DNA of 64,000 nt, taken from positions 186,001 through 250,000 of the forward strand of contig NZ_JAHXZM010000001.1 of NCBI RefSeq assembly GCF_019429535.1. The letters are read 5' to 3'. The notes below the pieces were generated by a model. The model was not told the DNA's origin, did no database searches, and worked only from the letters and a program-made list of their open reading frames with translations. Shown one piece after another: positions 16,586 through 25,772 of this stretch. The stretch's first letter is position 1. Each line of letters opens with the position of its first letter. The position numbers and the translations under genes are program-made. Source of the DNA: Sphingomonas citricola (GTDB taxonomy: Bacteria; Pseudomonadota; Alphaproteobacteria; Sphingomonadales; Sphingomonadaceae).

Positions 16586-19189
16586 ATGGCGAGCGTTTCC
16601 TCCACCCCGACCCCGATGATGGCGCAATATCTGGCGCTGAAGGCGGAGGCGGCGGACTGCCTGCTGTTCTACCGGATGGGCGATTTCTTCGAGTTGTTCT
16701 TCGACGACGCGCGCGTCGCGGCGCAGGTGCTCGACATCGCGCTGACCGCGCGCGGCGAGCACGAGGGCGAGAAGATCCCGATGTGCGGCGTCCCGGTTCA
16801 TGCCGCGACCGCGTATCTGCAGCGCCTGATCAAGGCCGGGCACCGCGTCGCGATCGCCGAGCAGACCGAAACGCCCGAGGCGGCGCGAAAGGCGCGGGGG
16901 TCGAAGGCGCTGGTCGGGCGCGCAATCGTCCGTTTCGTCACCGCGGGCACGCTGACCGAGGAGGCGTTGCTCGACGCGCGTGCGGCGAACTGGTGCGCGG
17001 CGATCGGCGAGGTGAACGGCGCGGTCGCGATCGCCGCCGCCGACGTATCGACCGGGCGTTTCGTGGTGATCGAGACCGACGCGGGCGGCCTGGGTGCCGA
17101 ACTCGCGCGGCTGGGTGCGGCCGAGGTGGTGGCGTGCGAGGGCGCGGACCACCCCGCCAGTGTCTGGCGTCCGCGCGCCGACTTCGACAGCGCGAACGGC
17201 GAGGGGCGGCTGAAATGCGTGTACGGCGTCGCGACGCTCGACGGCTTCGGGCAATTCTCACGCGCCGCGCTGTCGGCTGCGGGCGCGCTCGTCGCGTATC
17301 TGGAGCATAATGCGAAGGGCGCGCTGCCCTTCCTGCGCCCACCGACGCTCGAGGCCGCGGCGGAAACGATGGCGATCGACGCGGCAACGCGCGAGAGCCT
17401 GGAATTGACCTGCACCGTGACGGGGCAGCGCAAGGGCAGCCTTCTCGACGCGGTCGACCGCACGGTGACGGGGGCGGGCGCGCGGCTGCTGGGTGAAGAC
17501 ATCGCCGCGCCGCTGATGGATCTGCCCGCCATCGAGGCGCGGCAGGCGCTGGTTGCGCTGTTCCACGACGACGACGGCTTGCGCGAGCGATTGCGTGCGA
17601 GCTTGCGTGCGCTGCCCGATGTCGGCCGTGCGCTCGGGCGGTTGGCGGCGGGGCGGGGTGGCCCGCGCGATCTCGGGCAGTTGCGCGACGGGCTCGACGG
17701 CGCGGCGCATCTCGCCGACCTACTCGCCAAGATCGAGCGGGCGCCTTCGCTGCTCGCCGAAACGCTGCCGCGCTTGCGCGGGCACCATGCGCTGATCGAC
17801 CTGCTCAAGCGCGCTTTGGTGCCGGCACCACCGATCGAGGCGAGCGACGGCGGCTATATCGCCGCGGGCTACGATGCCGCGCTCGATGAATTGCGCGACG
17901 CAGGCGCGGGCGGGCGGCGCGCGATCGCGGCGCTCGAGGCGAAATACCGCGGCGAGACGGGTGTCACCGCGCTCAAGATCAAGCACAACGGCGTGCTCGG
18001 CTATCATATCGAGGTGCCCGCGCGCGCGGCCGACCCGCTGATGCGCGCCGACTCGGGCTTCACGCACCGTCAGACGATGGCGGGCGCGATCCGCTTCAAC
18101 GCGCCCGAACTGCACGAGGTCGCTGCGCGCGTGACGCAGGCCGGCGCGCACGCGCTGACCGCGGAGACCGCGCATCTGGAGGAGTTGACGCAGACCGCGC
18201 TCGCGGTGCGCGAGGGCGTCGCCGCAACCGCCGACGCGCTCGCGCGGCTCGACGTTGCGGCCGGGCTCGCCGAACGTGCGGCAGAGGGGCATTGGACGCG
18301 CCCGAAGCTGGTCGAACAGGCTTGTTTCGAGGTCGCGGGCGGGCGCCATCCGGTGGTCGAGAGCGCGCTCGCGAAATCGGGCGACCGCTTCGTCGCCAAC
18401 GACTGCCGCCTGTCGGAAGGCAACCGTTTGTGGCTGGTGACCGGCCCCAACATGGGCGGCAAGTCGACCTTCCTGCGCCAGAACGCGCTGATCGCGGTGC
18501 TTGCACAAGCCGGCAGCTACGTGCCCGCGTCGGCCGCGACGATCGGCCTCGTCGATCGGTTGTTCAGCCGCGTCGGCGCGTCGGACAATCTCGCGCGGGG
18601 ACGCTCGACCTTCATGGTCGAGATGGTCGAGACCGCTGCGATCCTCGCGCAGGCTTCTCCGCGAAGCTTCGTCATCCTCGACGAGGTCGGGCGCGGTACC
18701 TCGACCTACGACGGGCTGGCGATCGCCTGGGCGGTGGTGGAGGCGATCCACGAGGAGAATCGCTGCCGCTGCCTGTTCGCGACGCATTATCACGAACTGA
18801 CGAGGCTCGCCGGACGCTGCGAGGCGCTCAGCCTCCACCACGTCCGCGCGCGCGAGTGGAAGGGCGACCTCGTCTTGTTGCACGAGTTGGCGGAAGGACC
18901 GGCGGACCGCAGCTACGGTCTCGCGGTCGCGCGGCTCGCGGGCATGTCGCCCGGCACGGTCGCGCGCGCCAAGTCGGTGCTCGCCAAACTGGAGGCGGGG
19001 CGCGCCAAGACCGGGGGGCTTGCCGCGGGGCTCGACGACCTGCCGCTATTCGCCGCCGCCGCGCAGGCCGAGGAGGAGAAGTGCGACGCGATTCGCGCCG
19101 AGGTCGAGTTGATCGACGTCGACGCGCTGACCCCGCGCGAGGCGCTCGACACGCTTTACCGGCTGAAAGCGCTGGCGCGCGAAGGCTGA
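16586..19189 (+). CDS. mutS: DNA mismatch repair protein MutS
   Basis: MutS recognises mismatches and recruits MutL. The 867-residue protein has the mismatch-binding N-terminal motif (YRMGDFFELFFDDA, containing the Phe-x-Glu wedge region), the connector, lever and clamp domains, and the ATPase with Walker A GPNMGGKS at residues 620-627, the DEVGRGTSTYDGLAIAWA signature and FATHYHELTRLA. A C-terminal helical tail closes the protein. ATG 16586 gives a short, plausible N-terminus before MMAQYLALK; the ORF is open to 16511 but that region is not family-like. Confidence 0.96.
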   Translation: MASVSSTPTPMMAQYLALKAEAADCLLFYRMGDFFELFFDDARVAAQVLDIALTARGEHEGEKIPMCGVPVHAATAYLQRLIKAGHRVAIAEQTETPEAARKARGSKALVGRAIVRFVTAGTLTEEALLDARAANWCAAIGEVNGAVAIAAADVSTGRFVVIETDAGGLGAELARLGAAEVVACEGADHPASVWRPRADFDSANGEGRLKCVYGVATLDGFGQFSRAALSAAGALVAYLEHNAKGALPFLRPPTLEAAAETMAIDAATRESLELTCTVTGQRKGSLLDAVDRTVTGAGARLLGEDIAAPLMDLPAIEARQALVALFHDDDGLRERLRASLRALPDVGRALGRLAAGRGGPRDLGQLRDGLDGAAHLADLLAKIERAPSLLAETLPRLRGHHALIDLLKRALVPAPPIEASDGGYIAAGYDAALDELRDAGAGGRRAIAALEAKYRGETGVTALKIKHNGVLGYHIEVPARAADPLMRADSGFTHRQTMAGAIRFNAPELHEVAARVTQAGAHALTAETAHLEELTQTALAVREGVAATADALARLDVAAGLAERAAEGHWTRPKLVEQACFEVAGGRHPVVESALAKSGDRFVANDCRLSEGNRLWLVTGPNMGGKSTFLRQNALIAVLAQAGSYVPASAATIGLVDRLFSRVGASDNLARGRSTFMVEMVETAAILAQASPRSFVILDEVGRGTSTYDGLAIAWAVVEAIHEENRCRCLFATHYHELTRLAGRCEALSLHHVRAREWKGDLVLLHELAEGPADRSYGLAVARLAGMSPGTVARAKSVLAKLEAGRAKTGGLAAGLDDLPLFAAAAQAEEEKCDAIRAEVELIDVDALTPREALDTLYRLKALAREG

Positions 19190-19222
19190 CCGCGGGGCTC
19201 CCCATCGGCGCGGCGCGCGCTT

Positions 19223-21982
19223 ATGTCGGTGGTCATGCGCCGAACCTTCGAGCAACTGCCCAACCGCCGCGCGATCATCGATCGTCGCGCGCTCGCCGAC
19301 GCGCTCGCGGCACTCGAGGGCAGGGGCGACGCGCAGCTTCGTCGCGGCGCGACGGCGGTGCTGAAGGCCGCGCTCGATGCAGGCCGGGCGGAGATCGCGC
19401 GGCGTTTGTCCGAACATCCATCTCGCGGGCTCGAGGCGGCGAACGCGCAGGCCTATCTGGTCGATCAGATCATCGTCGCGCTCGCCGACTTCACGACGAC
19501 CAGGCTCTATCCGCTGAGCAATCCGACCGCGTCGGAGCGGCTGCTGCTGATCGCGGTCGGCGGCTATGGCCGCGGTGAAATGGCGCCGTTCAGCGACGTC
19601 GACCTCGGGTTCGTGACGCCGTGGAAACAGACTCCCTGGGCCGAGCAGGCGATCGAATCGATGCTCTACGCGCTGTGGGACCTGGGGCTGAAGGTCGGGC
19701 ATTCGAGCCGCTCGCTCGACGACATGGTGCGTCAGGCGAAGGCCGACGTGACCGTGCGCACTGCGCTCCTTGAGGGGCGTTACCTGTGGGGCGACGAGGC
19801 TTTGTACGAGGAAGCCGCCGCCCGCTTCGACAAGGAGGTGCGCAGCGGCACCGAGCGGCAGTTCGTCGCCGACAAGCTGGCCGAGCGAAATACGCGCCAC
19901 GTCCGCATGGGCGACACCCGCTACGTCGTCGAACCCAACGTCAAGGAGGGGAAGGGCGGCCTGCGCGATCTCCACGCGCTCTTCTGGATCGGCAAATACG
20001 CCTACAAGGTGCGCAGCTCGCGCGAGTTGAAGGACGCGGGGCTGTTCACGCCGGAGGAATATCGGCTGTTCCACCGCGCCGACAATTTCCTCTGGGCGGT
20101 GCGCTGCCACCTCCACCTGATCGCGGGACGCGCCGAGGACCGGCTGACCTTCGACTATCAGCGCGAGATCGCGAGCCGGATGCATTACGCCGACCGCCCG
20201 GGCAAATCCGCGGTCGAACGCTTCATGCAATTCTATTTTTTGCAGGCAAAGACCGTGGGCTCGCTGACGGGCCTGTTCCTTGCGCACCTGGAGGAGCGCT
20301 ACAACCGGCGGCACAGCGGTGAACGGATCAAGCGTCTGCTGCGTAGCCCGCGCAAACTGAATGGCTTCACCGTCGACCGCGGACGGCTGGCGATCCCGAG
20401 CGACGATTTCTTCGCGAACGATCCCGTCCGGCTGATCGAGGCATTCGCGCTCGCCGCGCAGACGCAGATGGAGATCCACCCGCTCGCGCTGCGCTGCGCG
20501 ACGCGCGACGCGAAGCTCGCCGCCTCGGTCCGGCGCGATCCGCGCGCCAACGCGCTGTTCCTCGACGTGCTGACGAGCCGCAACGACCCCGAGCTGGTGC
20601 TGCGCTGGATGAACGAGACCGGCGTGCTCGGCCGTTTCCTGCCCGACTTCGCGCGCGTGGTCGCGCAGATGCAGTTCGACATGTACCACCATTACACGGT
20701 CGACGAGCACACGATCCGCGCGGTCGGGCTGCTCGCGCGGATCGAGAAGGGCGAGCTGAAGGGCGACCACCCGCTCGCCAGCGCGGTGATGGAGCAGGTC
20801 GTGTCGCGGCGCGTGCTCTACGTCGCGGTGCTGCTGCACGACATCGCCAAGGGGCGCGGCGGCGACCATTCGGTGCTGGGTGCGGAGGTCGCGCTGCGCG
20901 TCTGCCCGCGATTGGGGCTGACCCGCGCGGAGACCGAGACGGTGGCGTGGCTGGTACGGCACCACCTGCTGATGTCGGCGACCGCGTTCAAGCGCGACCT
21001 GTCGGATTTCAAGACGATCCTCGATTTCACCGCCACGGTGCAGAGCGTCGAGCGGCTGCGGCTGCTGCTGGTGCTGACCACGGTCGATATCCGTGCGGTC
21101 GGGCCGGGCACGTGGAACGGGTGGAAGGGGCAGCTGCTCGCCGACCTGTACGACGGCGCGGAGGAGGTGCTGCGGCTGGGGCACAAGCAGAAGGGCCGCG
21201 CCGAGCGGATCGCGGCCAAGCAGCAGGCGCTGCAGGAGGCGACCGGCTGGGACGCGTCGACGATGGCCGCCTACGTCCGTCGCCTGCCCGAGCCATACTG
21301 GATTGCCGAGCCCGCCGACGTGCTTGCCGCCAATGCCGAGGTGGTGCGCGCCGCGGGCGATGCGCCCTTGTCGATCGCGGCGCAGGTTTATCCCGAACGC
21401 GGCGCGACGCTCGTCACCGTCTACGCGACCGACCATCCGGGGCTGTTCTTCCGCATCGCGGGCGCGATCAACGTCGCGGGCGGCAACATCATCGACGCGC
21501 GCATCCACACGACGCGCGACGGCATGGCGCTCGACAATTTCCTGGTGCAGGACCCGCTCGGCCGCCCGTTCGACGAGGCCGAGCAGTTGCAGCGCATCCG
21601 CGTCACGATCGAGGATGCGCTCGCGGGCCGCGTGCGGCTGACTGACCGGTTGAAGGCGAAACCGCTGCCGCGCCTGCGCGCCGATGCGTTCGCGATCGAG
21701 CCCGACGTACTGGTCGACAACAAGGCGTCGAACCGCTTCACCGTGGTTGAGGTCGCCGCACGCGATCGCCCGGCACTGCTCAACCAGCTCGCGCACGCGC
21801 TGTTCCAGTCGAAGGTGACGATCCACTCCGCGCACGTCTCGACCTATGGCGAGCGCGCGGTCGACACCTTTTATCTGACCGATCTGACGGGCGACAAAAT
21901 CGCGTTGCCCTCACGCGTGCGCAGCATCGAGCGGCGCCTGCTCGCTGCGGCGGCGGGCAAGGCGGTGGAGGAAGCCGCCTGA
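19223..21982 (+). CDS. glnD: [Protein-PII] uridylyltransferase / uridylyl-removing enzyme
   Basis: GlnD senses glutamine and adds or removes UMP on PII proteins, controlling nitrogen metabolism. The 919-residue protein has the nucleotidyltransferase motif GGYGRGEMAPFSDVDLGF, the central GlnD helical region, an HD phosphohydrolase motif LLHDIAKGRGGDHS, and two C-terminal ACT domains (about residues 730-810 and 840-915; VYATDHPGLFFRIAGAINVAGG and AARDRPALLNQLAHAL). All domains of a complete GlnD are present. It follows mutS by 33 bases, a pairing seen in other sphingomonads from memory. Confidence 0.96.
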   Translation: MSVVMRRTFEQLPNRRAIIDRRALADALAALEGRGDAQLRRGATAVLKAALDAGRAEIARRLSEHPSRGLEAANAQAYLVDQIIVALADFTTTRLYPLSNPTASERLLLIAVGGYGRGEMAPFSDVDLGFVTPWKQTPWAEQAIESMLYALWDLGLKVGHSSRSLDDMVRQAKADVTVRTALLEGRYLWGDEALYEEAAARFDKEVRSGTERQFVADKLAERNTRHVRMGDTRYVVEPNVKEGKGGLRDLHALFWIGKYAYKVRSSRELKDAGLFTPEEYRLFHRADNFLWAVRCHLHLIAGRAEDRLTFDYQREIASRMHYADRPGKSAVERFMQFYFLQAKTVGSLTGLFLAHLEERYNRRHSGERIKRLLRSPRKLNGFTVDRGRLAIPSDDFFANDPVRLIEAFALAAQTQMEIHPLALRCATRDAKLAASVRRDPRANALFLDVLTSRNDPELVLRWMNETGVLGRFLPDFARVVAQMQFDMYHHYTVDEHTIRAVGLLARIEKGELKGDHPLASAVMEQVVSRRVLYVAVLLHDIAKGRGGDHSVLGAEVALRVCPRLGLTRAETETVAWLVRHHLLMSATAFKRDLSDFKTILDFTATVQSVERLRLLLVLTTVDIRAVGPGTWNGWKGQLLADLYDGAEEVLRLGHKQKGRAERIAAKQQALQEATGWDASTMAAYVRRLPEPYWIAEPADVLAANAEVVRAAGDAPLSIAAQVYPERGATLVTVYATDHPGLFFRIAGAINVAGGNIIDARIHTTRDGMALDNFLVQDPLGRPFDEAEQLQRIRVTIEDALAGRVRLTDRLKAKPLPRLRADAFAIEPDVLVDNKASNRFTVVEVAARDRPALLNQLAHALFQSKVTIHSAHVSTYGERAVDTFYLTDLTGDKIALPSRVRSIERRLLAAAAGKAVEEAA

Positions 21983-22023
21983 GGACGCGACCCCGGGCGT
22001 CGGCGACGATCGCCGAGTAAGCA

Positions 22024-22055
22024 AAGGGCCGGCTCGCGGGTGCGAACCGGCCCTT
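22024..22055 (+). terminator. Hairpin terminator after glnD
   Basis: AAGGGCCGG and CCGGCCCTT form a 9-bp stem with inner pairs (CTCG/CGAA region) 41 bases after the glnD stop, followed by a short CGTTGCG rather than a T-run. It lies between glnD and the convergent TonB receptor gene and may stop both transcripts. Confidence 0.6.
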
Positions 22056-22076
22056 CGTTGCGTCTGGATCAGCCGA

Positions 22077-24866
22077 TCAGAAGCGCGTGCGTACCGTCAC
22101 GCCGTAGGTGCGCGGCTCAGCGAGGTAGGAGGAGAAGACCTGGTTCGCGGTGGCGAAACCACCCGCGGTCCCGAACGCCTGCACCTGCGCCTGGCTGCCC
22201 GCACCCTGGAACGGCGCGTTGAACGCGACCTGCTGATAATCCTGGTTGAGCAGGTTCTGCGCGAACACCTCGACCGCCCAGAGGTCGTCGCGACCGCGCA
22301 GACCGACGCGCGCGTTCACGACGGTGAAGCCATCCTGCTTCTTCTCGGGGAAATTGTCCGACCCGGTGTTGTAGTCCGACGAGGTGCGCTGATCGATGTA
22401 GAACAGCGCCGACATGCCGTTCGAGCCGATGTCCGGGGTCCACGATGCCGATGTCGTGATGACGTTGCGCGGCGCAAGCGGCATCTGCGCGCCCGGCAGC
22501 AGGAACAATGCGGGGTCGAGCGGCTCGCCCGAGGCCGAGCCGACGATGTTGCGGCGTACCTTGGTGTCGGCGAGCGTGTAGCCCATCGTGATCGCGACCT
22601 GCCGCGCGGGATAGAAGCCCGCCTCGATCTCGACGCCCTGGCTGCGCACGCCGGTGCCGACGTCGCCGGTGCAGCGGCCGGTCGCGGCGCTGTTGTCCTT
22701 GTCGGCGCCGTTCAGGCCGTCCTTGCAGCTGCCCAGGTTCTGCACGATGAAGTTCGTGCCGTTGAACGTGTTGAGCTGGAAGTTCGTGAAGTCCGACCGG
22801 AAGCCCGCCAGGTTGAACGTGAACTGGCGCGACGAGTACTTCAGGCCGACTTCGTACGCGTTGACCGTCTCGGGATCGAACCGCAGCGCGGCCGCATTGG
22901 GGGCGAGCGTCGTCTGCGGCAGATAGGCGAGACCCAGATCGGAGCGATCGAGGTTGTAGCCGCCCGCCTTGAACCCGCGCGAGTAGCTCGCGTAGGTCAT
23001 CAGGCGATCGACCGGCTTCCACGACAGCACCGCGGTGCCGGTGAACTCGTCGTTGTTGAACTTGTCGCTGATCGACTTGCCGTTCAGCGTCGAGCTCGAG
23101 TTGCCGGTGCAGCTGAGCGTCAGGATGCCCGCGACCGTCGAGGCGAGCTGCGGGTTGGCGAGCAGCGGCGCGAGGTTGGTCAGTTGCTGCGCGCAGACGG
23201 TGTTGTCGTTGGTGAAGCTGGCGTTCAGGTCCTTCATCTCCTTCGTCCAGCGCAGGCCGCCGGTCAGCGACAGCCGATCGGTGATCTTCAGGACGTTGTG
23301 GGTGAAGAAGGCGTAGCTCTCGCTCTTCTGGTCGTAGATGTCGCGACGCGCGCCCAGATCGCTGATGGTCGAGAGGCGGTCGAGCGCACCCAGGATCGTT
23401 CCGGCCGCTTGACCGAACGACGCGCCAACTGCCTGACGTGCAGTAACGCCGGGGGCGATAAAGCCGGTCGAAAGACAGCCGGGCGCCGCCGGGTTGCGCA
23501 GCGCGGCGGTCGGATTGGCACTGGCGACGACGCGGCAGGCGGCGAACCGGCCGTAATCGGTGCCGAAGCGCAAATTGTCCGACACGCGCAGCTTCTCGTT
23601 GCTGTAGAAGCCGCCGATCAGCCAGTTGAGCCGGTCGCCGAACGCTTCGCCGTTCAGCCGCAGTTCCTGCGTGAAGGTGCGGAAACGGCGGAAGGCATTG
23701 CCGTCGTCGGCGCGGTAGACGAGGTCGAGGTTGCCGTAGTCGAAATCGCCCGCGCCGAACGACTTGTACTCGCGGTACGCGGTGATCGAGGTCAGCGCCG
23801 CACCACCGAAGTTCCAGTCGACCTGCGCCGAGCCGCCGTAATCCTTCGTGACGTTCGAGTAGGCCCGCCCCGACGTCTGCGCGATGCGGCGGTTGTACGG
23901 ATCGCCCGCGCTCGGGAATACCGCGCCAAGCGACTGCATGACCTGAACGATGCGGTTGCCCGCCGGATTGATCGCGAAGTCGCCGGGGGTGCCGGGCGTC
24001 GGGTCGATCTTCTCACGCAGGTCGACGTAGACCGCGCCGCAGCACTTCTCGTCGCGACGGGTGTAGTCGCCGATCAGCCGAACCGAGAAGTTGCTCGACG
24101 GCTCGAGCAACAACTGACCGCGCACGAAATAGCGGTTGCGGTCGTTGAAATCGGTGTTGTTGATGACGTCGCGGTAGAAACCGTCGCGCTTGGCGTAGAC
24201 GCCGTCGACGCGGAACGCGAGCAGGTCCTTGACGATCGGCCCGGTCAAAGCACCCGCGACGCGGACGTTGTTGTAATTGCCGTAGGTCGCCTCGCCGTAG
24301 CCGCCGAAGTCGAACGACGGCGCCTTGGTATAGATGTTGATCGCGCCCGCCGACGAGTTCCGCCCCGACAGCGTCCCCTGCGGCCCGCGCAGCACTTCGA
24401 CGCGCTCGATCTCGCCGATGTCGTTCAGGCCCGAGCCGGTGCGGCTGCGGTAGACACCGTCGATGAAGGTGACGACCGAGCTTTCCAAGCCCGGATTGTC
24501 GCCGACGGTGCCGATGCCGCGAATGCGTGCCGAGGCGTTCGCTTCGGAGCCGGTCGACGACACGCTGAGCGAGGGGGCGAGCTGCGCCACGCCGCGGATG
24601 TCGGTCGCACCCGAATTCTGCAGGCTCTCCTGATTCACCGCGTTGATCGAGATCGGCACGTCCGCCAGCCGCTCGGCACGGCGCGTCGCGGTGACGACGA
24701 TGTCGCCCGCGCCCAGCTCGGCAGTCGGGCTCGCCTGATCGGCGGCGGTGCTGGTCTGGCCGTCGACCGCGGCGTTGGTGGTGACGGGGCTGGTCTGCTC
24801 CTGCGCCAGCGCGGGGTACGCGGCCAAGCAGGCAACGGTGGACATAAGGGTCGCGGTAATGCGCAT
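22077..24866 (-). CDS. TonB-dependent receptor (paralogue A)
   Basis: A 929-residue outer-membrane receptor. A signal peptide (ending ALAQEQ) leads to a plug domain that starts at about residue 55 (DIVVTATRRAERLADVPIS) and contains RIRGIGTVGDNPGLESSV and VEVLRGPQGTLSGRNSSAGA, then a 22-strand-type barrel ending in the expected terminal aromatic (VTVRTRF). It belongs to the large sphingomonad family of substrate-uncharacterised receptors. The receptor at 25773-28511 is a clear paralogue: both share the GTVG-NPGLESSV, EVLRGPQGTL-GRNS and YASxSRGxKAGGxNLD segments. No iron box was seen upstream; two TTACGCGTC repeats were. Confidence 0.9.
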   Translation of the reverse strand: MRITATLMSTVACLAAYPALAQEQTSPVTTNAAVDGQTSTAADQASPTAELGAGDIVVTATRRAERLADVPISINAVNQESLQNSGATDIRGVAQLAPSLSVSSTGSEANASARIRGIGTVGDNPGLESSVVTFIDGVYRSRTGSGLNDIGEIERVEVLRGPQGTLSGRNSSAGAINIYTKAPSFDFGGYGEATYGNYNNVRVAGALTGPIVKDLLAFRVDGVYAKRDGFYRDVINNTDFNDRNRYFVRGQLLLEPSSNFSVRLIGDYTRRDEKCCGAVYVDLREKIDPTPGTPGDFAINPAGNRIVQVMQSLGAVFPSAGDPYNRRIAQTSGRAYSNVTKDYGGSAQVDWNFGGAALTSITAYREYKSFGAGDFDYGNLDLVYRADDGNAFRRFRTFTQELRLNGEAFGDRLNWLIGGFYSNEKLRVSDNLRFGTDYGRFAACRVVASANPTAALRNPAAPGCLSTGFIAPGVTARQAVGASFGQAAGTILGALDRLSTISDLGARRDIYDQKSESYAFFTHNVLKITDRLSLTGGLRWTKEMKDLNASFTNDNTVCAQQLTNLAPLLANPQLASTVAGILTLSCTGNSSSTLNGKSISDKFNNDEFTGTAVLSWKPVDRLMTYASYSRGFKAGGYNLDRSDLGLAYLPQTTLAPNAAALRFDPETVNAYEVGLKYSSRQFTFNLAGFRSDFTNFQLNTFNGTNFIVQNLGSCKDGLNGADKDNSAATGRCTGDVGTGVRSQGVEIEAGFYPARQVAITMGYTLADTKVRRNIVGSASGEPLDPALFLLPGAQMPLAPRNVITTSASWTPDIGSNGMSALFYIDQRTSSDYNTGSDNFPEKKQDGFTVVNARVGLRGRDDLWAVEVFAQNLLNQDYQQVAFNAPFQGAGSQAQVQAFGTAGGFATANQVFSSYLAEPRTYGVTVRTRF

Positions 24867-24928
24867 CGAAACAGCCTCTCCCAGAATTTTTGAATATCGG
24901 GTTTGGGGCAGGTTCTATGTCGCGGATT

Positions 24929-24961
24929 TTACGCGTCTAGCAAAAGTTACGCGTCACGTAA
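24929..24961. promoter_or_regulatory. Repeated TTACGCGTC sites upstream of TonB receptor A
   Basis: TTACGCGTC occurs at 24929-24937 and again at 24947-24955, 18 bases apart. The second copy also forms an inverted repeat, TTACG-CGTCA-CGTAA, at 24947-24961. The stretch is more AT-rich than its surroundings and lies 63-95 bases upstream of the receptor start. It looks like an operator or activator site; the protein that binds it is unknown. Confidence 0.4.
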
Positions 24962-25068
24962 GCGAAAGCGGCGCGAGTGTAGCGCCGATGCAACAGTAGC
25001 GAAAGAAAACGTCAGGCGCCGCGCGGAGTTGACGCTACGGCACGCGCGCGGTCGAGCCGCGGGTATGG

Positions 25069-25095
25069 CGCGCCGGCGGGAACCCCGCCGGCGCG
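25069..25095 (-). terminator. GC-rich hairpin after infC
   Basis: CGCGCCGGCGGG at 25069-25080 and CCCGCCGGCGCG at 25084-25095 form a 12-bp stem with a three-base loop, starting 8 bases beyond the infC stop on the minus strand. There is no T-run, so it is a possible terminator or mRNA-stabilising hairpin. Confidence 0.5.
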
Positions 25096-25103
25096 CGCCA
25101 ACT

Positions 25104-25649
25104 TTATTTCGGCGACAGCACCATCAGCATCTGCCGGCCTTCCATGCGCGGATAGGCCTCGACCTTGGCGATCTCGTTGGTCGCCTCGGCGACGCGTTGC
25201 AGCACCGCCATGCCGAGCGAGCCGTGGCTCAACTCGCGACCGCGGAAGCGCATGGTGACCTTCACCTTGTCGCCTTCCTCGATGAACTCGACGACCTTCT
25301 TCATCTTGGTGTCGTAATCGTGGTCATCGATGTTCGGACGCATCTTGATCTCCTTGATCTCCTGCGTCTTCTGGCTCTTGCGCGCGGCGTTCGCCTTCTT
25401 CTGCGCCTCGTACTTGAACTTGCCGACATCGAGGAACTTGGCAACGGGCGGGTCCGCGTTGGGGGATACCTCGACCAGATCGAGCCCGACTTCCTTGGCC
25501 TGCGCCATCGCTTCGCGCGTGTACATGACGCCGAGATTCTCGCCCTCGTGATCGATCACGCGGACCTTCTGGCTCTGGATCCACTCGTTGAAGCGAGGGC
25601 CGTTCATCGGCGGCGCCTGCATGGGGCGGCGCATCATAGGCGGACGGAT
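25104..25649 (-). CDS. infC: Translation initiation factor IF-3, probable ATC start
   Basis: IF-3 of 181 aa. The N-domain has [20 protein letters not shown] and [19 protein letters not shown], then the lysine-rich linker and the C-domain with [18 protein letters not shown] and the ending [10 protein letters not shown]. The start is of interest. AGGAG at 25658-25662 is 8 bases before an in-frame ATC at 25647-25649, while the first in-frame ATG (25637) is 20 bases from it. An AUC/AUU start is the known basis of IF-3 autoregulation in other bacteria, so ATC is the better reading. It is separated from its usual partner thrS by a TonB receptor gene. Confidence 0.93.
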   Translation of the reverse strand: MRPPMMRRPMQAPPMNGPRFNEWIQSQKVRVIDHEGENLGVMYTREAMAQAKEVGLDLVEVSPNADPPVAKFLDVGKFKYEAQKKANAARKSQKTQEIKEIKMRPNIDDHDYDTKMKKVVEFIEEGDKVKVTMRFRGRELSHGSLGMAVLQRVAEATNEIAKVEAYPRMEGRQMLMVLSPK

Positions 25650-25657
25650 AGATACTT

Positions 25658-25662
25658 CTCCT
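25658..25662 (-). promoter_or_regulatory. Ribosome-binding site that fixes the infC start
   Basis: AGGAG on the minus strand lies 8 bases upstream of the ATC codon at 25649 and 20 bases upstream of the first ATG. The spacing supports initiation at ATC. Confidence 0.65.
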
Positions 25663-25772
25663 GTTGATTCACTCGTGCCGATATAAGCGTTCGCACGCAA
25701 AATCGGAAGATGCCCGGTGCGTTCCTTCGCGTCGGCGCGCGCGCACATCGCGTACGCGCGCCGACGTGCACG

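Noticed and set aside
19046..21835. 929-codon minus-strand ORF opposite glnD
   Set aside because: Antisense shadow; glnD carries all four domains on the plus strand.
23184..24893. 569-codon plus-strand ORF opposite TonB receptor A
   Set aside because: Antisense shadow without signal peptide or motifs.
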